From Actinomycetes bacterium (GTDB lineage Bacteria > Actinomycetota > Acidimicrobiia > Spongiisociales > UBA4744): a stretch of 7,155 nt of DNA. Both the position numbers and the translations under genes were made by a program. This document shows, one piece after another, positions 6,656-7,155 of the stretch. The notes beneath the pieces are model-generated. The model did no database searches. It had not been told where the DNA came from and saw only the letters and a program-made list of their open reading frames with translations. The stretch covers positions 1 through 7,155 of the forward strand of contig JAHEDM010000131.1 in assembly GCA_024641205.1 (NCBI GenBank). Reading direction: 5' to 3'. Position 1 is the first letter of the stretch, and the number at the start of each line of letters is the position of its first letter.

Positions 6656-7155
6656 ATGGCCACATTCACCAAGGGAACCCCGGTCATCGTCGCCGAGGGC
6701 TTGTTCAAGTCCTACGGCGATACCAAGGCGGTACGAGATCTGAGTTTCGAGGCTTGGGCCGGCAGTGTGTTTGCGTTGCTGGGACCCAACGGCGCCGGCA
6801 AGACCACAACCATCAACATGCTGACCACCCTGTTGCCGATCGACCAGGGGAGGGCGTCGGTCGCCGGGTTCGATCTGACCAGCCAACCGGAAGCGGTGCG
6901 GCAAGTCATTGGGTTGGCCGGGCAGGCCGCCGCAGTCGACGAGAAACTCACCGCGAGGGAAAACCTGGATCTGTTCGGCCGCTTGTACAAGATCCCGAAA
7001 ACCGAGCGAAAACTCCGGGTCGAGGAGCTGGTGGATGGCTTCCGCATGGGTGCATATGCAGACCGTACGGTCAGTACTTATTCGGGAGGGCAGCGACGCC
7101 GGCTCGATGTCGTTGCCAGTCTGATTGCCAAACCTCTTGCCCTTTTCCTCGACGA
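6656..7155 (+). CDS. DrrA-type ABC transporter ATP-binding protein (3' end outside window)
   Basis: This is the first 166 codons of an ATP-binding subunit, probably of an ABC-2 type exporter for drugs or other hydrophobic molecules, working at the inner face of the membrane. The start ATG is preceded by GGGGAG (6641-6646) at 9 nt. Motifs in order are an aromatic A-loop tyrosine in LFKSYGD (Y20), Walker A GPNGAGKT (43-50), the Q-loop glutamine Q90 in GLAGQ, the signature YSGGQRRRLDV (142-152) and the start of Walker B, LALFLD (161-166), where the window stops. GLAGQAAAVDEKLTARENL resembles the daunorubicin-resistance DrrA family. This subfamily is usually followed by an ABC-2 membrane protein gene, which would lie just downstream. 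The substrate cannot be told from this fragment. No stop codon is reached, so the gene runs off the window edge. Confidence 0.92.
   Translation, partial: MATFTKGTPVIVAEGLFKSYGDTKAVRDLSFEAWAGSVFALLGPNGAGKTTTINMLTTLLPIDQGRASVAGFDLTSQPEAVRQVIGLAGQAAAVDEKLTARENLDLFGRLYKIPKTERKLRVEELVDGFRMGAYADRTVSTYSGGQRRRLDVVASLIAKPLALFLD

Noticed and set aside
1..7155. Possible novel defence, mobile or biosynthetic system
   Set aside because: Each gene belongs to a well-known family, no integrase, transposase, repeat array or att-like site was seen, and the genes have no shared signature suggesting a new joint function.

Overview
The window looks like chromosomal DNA of a high-GC actinobacterium. The main reasons are the gene order dnaK-grpE-dnaJ-hspR in one block, a DnaK without the long extra insertion found in the nucleotide-binding domain of Gram-negative DnaKs, a DnaJ whose N-terminus ([12 protein letters not shown]) resembles actinobacterial DnaJ1 proteins, and a MerR-type HspR closing the operon. 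Placing it in a deep branch such as the Acidimicrobiia would be a guess. No RNA gene, CRISPR array, insertion sequence or phage gene was seen.

Layout. Positions 2-391 (+) hold the C-terminal part of RtcB, an RNA ligase, including its catalytic histidine. A 72-base convergent gap (392-463) contains a perfect 12-bp inverted repeat. From 464 to 4463 the minus strand carries the heat-shock chaperone operon, read dnaK (2634-4463), grpE (2017-2628), dnaJ (888-2024), hspR (464-886). The genes are separated by 5 nt, overlap by 8 nt, and are separated by 1 nt, so they are almost certainly co-transcribed and partly translationally coupled. A 169-base AT-richer divergent region (4464-4632) contains a candidate dnaK promoter on the minus strand and a candidate arsM promoter with a palindromic operator on the plus strand.

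The plus strand then carries arsM (4633-5358, arsenite methyltransferase), nagA (5401-6585, N-acetylglucosamine-6-phosphate deacetylase) and the first 166 codons of a DrrA-type ABC transporter ATPase (6656 to the window end). nagA has no Shine-Dalgarno sequence but a -10-like hexamer just upstream of its ATG, suggesting a leaderless mRNA. The ABC gene has its own promoter-like sequence with a palindrome filling the -35/-10 spacer.

How the genes work together. DnaK, DnaJ and GrpE form one folding machine (ATPase, co-chaperone, nucleotide exchange factor), and HspR is expected to repress the operon in a feedback loop that uses DnaK as co-repressor. The remaining genes (RNA repair, arsenic methylation, amino-sugar catabolism, efflux) show no obvious joint pathway. 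The window is mostly ordinary housekeeping and accessory sequence, and I found no convincing undescribed multi-gene system. The points worth a second look are regulatory: the candidate operators, the candidate leaderless start and the convergent-gap inverted repeat.
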